Under the pieces are notes generated by a model. The model saw only the letters and a program-made list of their open reading frames with translations. It searched no databases and had not been told where the DNA came from. The translations under genes were made by a program, and so were the position numbers. From Planctomycetaceae bacterium (GTDB lineage: Bacteria > Planctomycetota > Planctomycetia > Pirellulales > Pirellulaceae), in NCBI GenBank assembly GCA_003506095.1, contig DNWZ01000320.1, positions 288-11,250 of the forward strand: 10,963 nucleotides of DNA. The letters run 5' to 3'. Position 1 is the stretch's first letter; each line of letters opens with the position of its first letter. This document shows, in pieces, positions 8,073-10,963 of the stretch.

Positions 8073-8942
8073 ATGACAGACGGTTATCCTTCGTCCGACG
8101 ATCGTCCTGATCCCGCAGATCGTACGCCGCAGTTGCGAGCACGTGTTCCTGACCACGTCGCAACTGGGGTGTTCAGCACGGGAGCCATCGTGGTTACCGG
8201 CCCAACTGAGTTTATCATTGATTTTCTACAAACGATTGGGCGTCCGCATCGGGTTGCGGCTCGTGTGATCATTCCGCATCCGGTGATGCCGCAGTTCATC
8301 GAGGCACTTGGCAAGAACTTATCGATTTACACCGACAGATTCGGGCCTCCCCCGAGTCCTCCGGGTTTTTCCGGGCCGGCAACGGCTGCAGGTGCGACTG
8401 CAATTCCACAAGTTTTACCAGAGCCGACTTCTCAGGCGGCACAGTCGGGCCCCGTTCCGCAGTCATCGGGCCAATCACCCGCCAAAAGTGGTGATAGCCT
8501 GAAGTCCGCGTTCGGGTCGACGGACGTTTTCCCAGGGTCGAGCGTTCCTATGCCCATGCCAGGATCGACGTCCAGTGGCGACAAAGGGGCGATCCCTCCC
8601 GGTGCGGAATCTGGCGAATCTCACCCAGCGTCTGTACCGCTACCCGCCCGCCGACCTACTCCACAAGAGATTTACGACGATTTGAAGATCCCAGATACTG
8701 TGTTGAGCGGCGCGTATGCCAATGGAGTGATGATCGGGCATGGCGCGAGCGAGTTTGGGCTCGATTTTTTGACCAGTTTTTACCCTCAGTCCGCCGTCAG
8801 TTCGCGTGTTTTCATGGCTGCGGGCCAGATTCCGCGATTGCTTGAATCGCTGCACCAGGCGATGCGCCAACTGAACAACCAGCGAAATCCGCCCAGGCCG
8901 CCATTCCAGAACCCTGGAAATCATCCGAGCGATGAATCCTAG
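8073..8942 (+). CDS. Protein with two DUF3467-like domains joined by a Pro/Ser/Gly-rich linker
   Basis: The product has 289 residues with no signal peptide or membrane helix, so it is probably cytoplasmic. Residues about 26-92 match the DUF3467 pattern as I remember it: E-F-x-x-D-F-L at 46-52, R-V at 64-65 and a closing helix with Glu77 and Leu79. Residues about 207-275 repeat it with E-F-G-L-D-F-L at 227-233, R-V at 245-246, Glu258 and Leu260. The two copies align without gaps at an offset of 181 residues. The linker (about 93-200) is rich in Pro, Ser, Gly and Ala and probably disordered. The molecular role of DUF3467 is unknown to me. The gene starts 78 nt after the permease stop; there is no clear ribosome binding site, and the ATG follows a run of five T's. 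It could be the last gene of the ABC operon or have its own promoter. Confidence 0.8.
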   Translation: MTDGYPSSDDRPDPADRTPQLRARVPDHVATGVFSTGAIVVTGPTEFIIDFLQTIGRPHRVAARVIIPHPVMPQFIEALGKNLSIYTDRFGPPPSPPGFSGPATAAGATAIPQVLPEPTSQAAQSGPVPQSSGQSPAKSGDSLKSAFGSTDVFPGSSVPMPMPGSTSSGDKGAIPPGAESGESHPASVPLPARRPTPQEIYDDLKIPDTVLSGAYANGVMIGHGASEFGLDFLTSFYPQSAVSSRVFMAAGQIPRLLESLHQAMRQLNNQRNPPRPPFQNPGNHPSDES

Positions 8943-9012
8943 CCTCTCGGAAAACAAACAGGCTGGCCAAGTTAGACGCAACAAGATTTTTTTGCGAAAA
9001 CGAAAGTTCGAC

Positions 9013-9040
9013 TTGACTCGCATGCGTTGATCGGAACAAT
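9013..9040 (+). promoter_or_regulatory. Possible sigma70-like promoter for the Mur ligase gene
   Basis: TTGACT (9013-9018) matches the -35 consensus at 5 of 6 positions. It is followed after 16 nt by AACAAT (9035-9040), 4 of 6 matches to the -10 consensus. Transcription from here would give a leader of about 115-120 nt. The -10 is weak and planctomycete promoters are poorly predictable by eye. Confidence 0.3.
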
Positions 9041-9056
9041 AGCGGACGTCGGGCAG

Positions 9057-9128
9057 GATTGGTGGTGGTAACCAATCGCTCGGCGGATAGGGTGTGCGAG
9101 GAACGCACTTCCAGCAGTTTTTAACTGC
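9057..9128 (+). promoter_or_regulatory. Leader with three consecutive small inverted repeats
   Basis: Three perfect inverted repeats follow one another: GATTGGT/ACCAATC (9057-9063 and 9071-9077, 7-nt loop), GTGCG/CGCAC (9094-9098 and 9104-9108, 5-nt loop) and GCAGTT/AACTGC (9114-9119 and 9123-9128, 3-nt loop). They lie between the possible promoter and the ribosome binding site. They may be RNA stem-loops or protein-binding sites. I cannot match them to a known riboswitch. Confidence 0.3.
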
Positions 9129-9152
9129 AAATCACCGATAACACGCGACGGC

Positions 9153-9159
9153 AAGGAGG
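9153..9159 (+). promoter_or_regulatory. Strong ribosome binding site of the Mur ligase gene
   Basis: AAGGAGG ends 5 nt before the ATG at 9165. It is the clearest Shine-Dalgarno sequence in the window and fixes the start of this gene. Confidence 0.8.
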
Positions 9160-9164
9160 CTGCG

Positions 9165-10736
9165 ATGCGGGCGGATTCTCAGTTTACGGGGTTTGATTCT
9201 GGTGACCCCCATCCCGGCGATGGCGATTCTTGTCATTGCATTTCAATTAAGCAGATCTTGCCGGCTGCGAAGTTTTTTCAGTGCCAGGATATCTCGGTCA
9301 AAAGCATAGCTGTTGAGATATCCGATTCCAACGCGGGCGATTTGGTTTGCTTTCAAACCGGCAAACACGATCCTGTGACTTTCGCTGCGATGGCACTTGC
9401 TCGAGGAGCGTCGGCCATCTTGACCGAGCAACTGTTGCCGTGTCCTTTGCCACAAGCGATCGTCGGCGACGCGGTCGAGGCGGTTTGCTTGATCTCCAGT
9501 GGTCTGCAGGGCAACCCGTATCAATCCATGCTGACGATCGGTGTTGTTGGCGACAGCGGCAAAACATCGACAGCTTTAATGATCGCCGGCTTGTTAAAGA
9601 AAATCGGACTTCGAACAGCATACGAAACCGATCTTGGGTCTAGCGATGGGATCGTGCAATCGACGCCAGATGTCGCTGCTGCATGTGGCTTGGCACTGAT
9701 CGAAAAGATCGCCGAAGCGAGAGACGCGGCCAGCGGTGCGATCGTGATCGAGTACTCGGGCGATAATCCCGGAGCCAGCGCGGGACTCAAGCTTGATATC
9801 CTAGTCGTCACAGGTTCCGATTCGGTTTTGCACTGCTCTTCACAGGGCAATCATTTTGGTCCCGACGCATTGACCGTTGCGCTCGAACAAACCAAGCAAG
9901 ACGCGGTCGTGATCGTGCCTTCGGATCATACCAAGTGGGTTCGACGGGTTGACGATACGGGCCTGCGCAAAGTGACCTACGGCCTGCGCCGCCAGGCTGA
10001 CGTTTCTGCAAAAGTCTTTGAAGAATTGCCTGGCGAGACCACATTGATGGTTACTTGTGGTGACGAAACCGCTGTGATGCAGACACGTCATTGCGGCGAA
10101 CCGATGGCGCTGAATGTACTGGCCGCATTGTCGGTCGGCATGTTGATTGAAACACCCTTGCATCAAGCGATCGCCGCGGTTTGTGATTTGCCCCAAATCC
10201 CCGGTCGCATGCAGCGATTAACCGGGTTTGATACCGCCGCAGTTGTGATCGACGCTGGTGGCAGCGCCGATCGCTTGGCCGCATCTCTACGCACGCTTCG
10301 CCGCCAACGTCGCAACAGCGGCAAGATTTGGTGCCTGTTGACACTCGATGCCACTGACCGCAAGGGCGATTACGATTCCACCAGGGAAGATATGCTCGCA
10401 CGCATGGGACAAGTCGTTGAAAGGTTCTCAGATCGGATTGTCTTGACGTCGACGGACCAGTCAAAGCAGGTTTTTCTAAAATCATCCCATGCCGTCTTGG
10501 ACGGTTTTAAGAATGTCGCGATCGCCCGCTTAGTGGCGGATCAAACCAAGGCGATCCAATGGGCGCTTGCTCACGCAGAGCCCTGGGACACAATCCTTGT
10601 GGTCTCCGGCGACAGCGAACCTACGGCCGCATCAAGGCGCCGATCGGTGCAGAAAATCGAAACACTTGTTGAGAATATTCGAAACAGTGACGTTGTAAAA
10701 CGCGAAGAAATTCCTGCGACGATCAAGATGTTTTAA
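9165..10736 (+). CDS. MurE-like Mur ligase family protein with altered active-site motifs
   Basis: The 523-residue product follows the three-domain MurE layout: N-terminal domain (about 28-115, with the AGDL turn at 57-60), central ATPase domain (about 123-335) and C-terminal domain (about 340-510, opening with PGRMQR at 346-351, matching the conserved PGRxE). MurE normally adds the third amino acid to UDP-MurNAc-L-Ala-D-Glu in the cytoplasm. Several MurE signatures are changed. The P-loop is GDSGKT (129-134) instead of GTNGKT, although Lys133 and Thr134 remain. The E-V-S-S-H region reads E-Y-S-G-D (196-200). The D-H-L-D-Y-H segment is replaced around 219-230. No lysine sits where the carbamylated lysine is expected (about 237-243). 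D-Y-A-H becomes D-A-G-G (363-366), and the D-N-P-R diaminopimelate motif becomes D-Q-S-K (431-434). It may be a diverged ligase with another substrate or a non-catalytic paralogue. A strong ribosome binding site and its own leader suggest independent expression. Confidence 0.8.
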   Translation: MRADSQFTGFDSGDPHPGDGDSCHCISIKQILPAAKFFQCQDISVKSIAVEISDSNAGDLVCFQTGKHDPVTFAAMALARGASAILTEQLLPCPLPQAIVGDAVEAVCLISSGLQGNPYQSMLTIGVVGDSGKTSTALMIAGLLKKIGLRTAYETDLGSSDGIVQSTPDVAAACGLALIEKIAEARDAASGAIVIEYSGDNPGASAGLKLDILVVTGSDSVLHCSSQGNHFGPDALTVALEQTKQDAVVIVPSDHTKWVRRVDDTGLRKVTYGLRRQADVSAKVFEELPGETTLMVTCGDETAVMQTRHCGEPMALNVLAALSVGMLIETPLHQAIAAVCDLPQIPGRMQRLTGFDTAAVVIDAGGSADRLAASLRTLRRQRRNSGKIWCLLTLDATDRKGDYDSTREDMLARMGQVVERFSDRIVLTSTDQSKQVFLKSSHAVLDGFKNVAIARLVADQTKAIQWALAHAEPWDTILVVSGDSEPTAASRRRSVQKIETLVENIRNSDVVKREEIPATIKMF

Positions 10737-10759
10737 TCAGGTTGATAGAACTGTTCAGC

Positions 10760-10963
10760 CTAATGAATGGAGCGATTTCCGTTAGGAAGTAGTATCAACA
10801 CAATTTTCGGGCTCCCCTCTCCCCCCCGGCGCACCGGGGAGCCTTTGTAAATTTTGTCGATGCCAAGGCTCCCTTGCGCGGCATCACGGGCCCAGAAGGC
10901 GGCAGCGTCCGATTCCATGAAGCCGCCGCCTAAATACCGCTCAGCGGCCGATAAATCACTCTG
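10760..10963 (-). CDS. Possible C-terminal end of a minus-strand gene (partial)
   Basis: Reading the minus strand from the right edge, one frame stays open for 67 codons and ends at a TAG complementary to 10760-10762. The other two minus-strand frames hit stops almost at once. The part between 10963 and about 10842 has strongly coding-like codons and a protein-like sequence (for example GGGFMESDAAAFWARD). The last 27 or so codons run through the GC-rich terminator hairpin and look less protein-like. It may be the true 3' end of a convergent gene, a truncated remnant, or chance. I do not recognise a family. Confidence 0.3.
   Translation of the reverse strand, partial: QSDLSAAERYLGGGFMESDAAAFWARDAAQGSLGIDKIYKGSPVRRGGEGSPKIVLILLPNGNRSIH
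10810..10847 (+). terminator. Intrinsic-terminator-like hairpin after the Mur ligase gene
   Basis: GGCTCCCC (10810-10817) and GGGGAGCC (10836-10843) are perfectly complementary, followed by TTTGTAAATTTT. A competing inner stem CCCCGG (10824-10829)/CCGGGG (10834-10839) with a CGCA loop lies inside. It sits 74 nt after the stop at 10736. The T-tract is interrupted, so efficiency is uncertain. AATTTT upstream (10802-10807) would give a short U-tract in the opposite direction, so it could act on both strands. Confidence 0.6.

Noticed and set aside
8977..8996. CGCAA/TTGCG inverted repeat with a T-run as terminator of the DUF3467-like gene
   Set aside because: The stem is only 5 bp and the T-run is in the loop and right arm, not after the stem.
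10821..10827. Run of seven C's as a phase-variable tract
   Set aside because: It lies within the terminator hairpin loop after the Mur-like gene and not in a promoter or in a confidently assigned coding frame.
1..10963. CRISPR array, tRNA/rRNA genes, transposase or defence system
   Set aside because: No regularly spaced repeats, no cloverleaf-like or conserved rRNA segments, and no nuclease, toxin, integrase or transposase-like open frame is seen.

Overview
The window looks like chromosomal DNA from a planctomycete, probably a Pirellulaceae (Rhodopirellula-like) bacterium. This rests on remembered family features, not on a search: moderate GC, a large ABC-2-type exporter operon with a lipoprotein-like partner, a DUF3467-type protein, few clear Shine-Dalgarno sequences, and GTG/TTG start candidates. 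There are six substantial plus-strand genes, plus what may be the tail of a minus-strand gene at the right edge. I see no tRNA, rRNA, CRISPR array, insertion sequence or phage gene.

Layout. Positions 1-1253 hold the C-terminal part of a multi-helix membrane protein, probably an ABC-2-type permease, cut by the left edge. A compact hairpin (1267-1290) separates it from 1308-2675, a single-pass protein with a pseudopilin-like C-terminus. Positions 2676-2836 hold no intact gene but look coding in one frame, interrupted by two stops. Next comes a tight three-gene unit: a large secreted/anchored protein with two late membrane helices (2837-5326), an ABC ATPase (5323-6300, 4-nt overlap) and a permease with about 12 helices (6300-7994, 1-nt overlap). 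The organisation resembles gliding-type GldA/GldF/GldG exporters, and the substrate is unknown. After 78 nt lies a protein with two DUF3467-like domains (8073-8942).

A 222-nt leader (8943-9164) with a possible promoter, three small inverted repeats and a strong ribosome binding site precedes a MurE-like Mur ligase (9165-10736). Its fold signatures remain, but several conserved active-site and substrate motifs of MurE are altered, so it may be a repurposed or inactive paralogue. A GC-rich terminator-like hairpin follows (10810-10847). An open minus-strand frame crosses the right edge over it.

Functionally, the ABC operon should form one envelope exporter complex, and the partial permease and pseudopilin-like protein probably belong to a second, adjacent system. 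The Mur-like protein is probably a separate transcription unit. The strongest leads are the degenerate Mur ligase, the exact-register domain duplication in the DUF3467 protein, and the two coding-like stretches without an intact gene.
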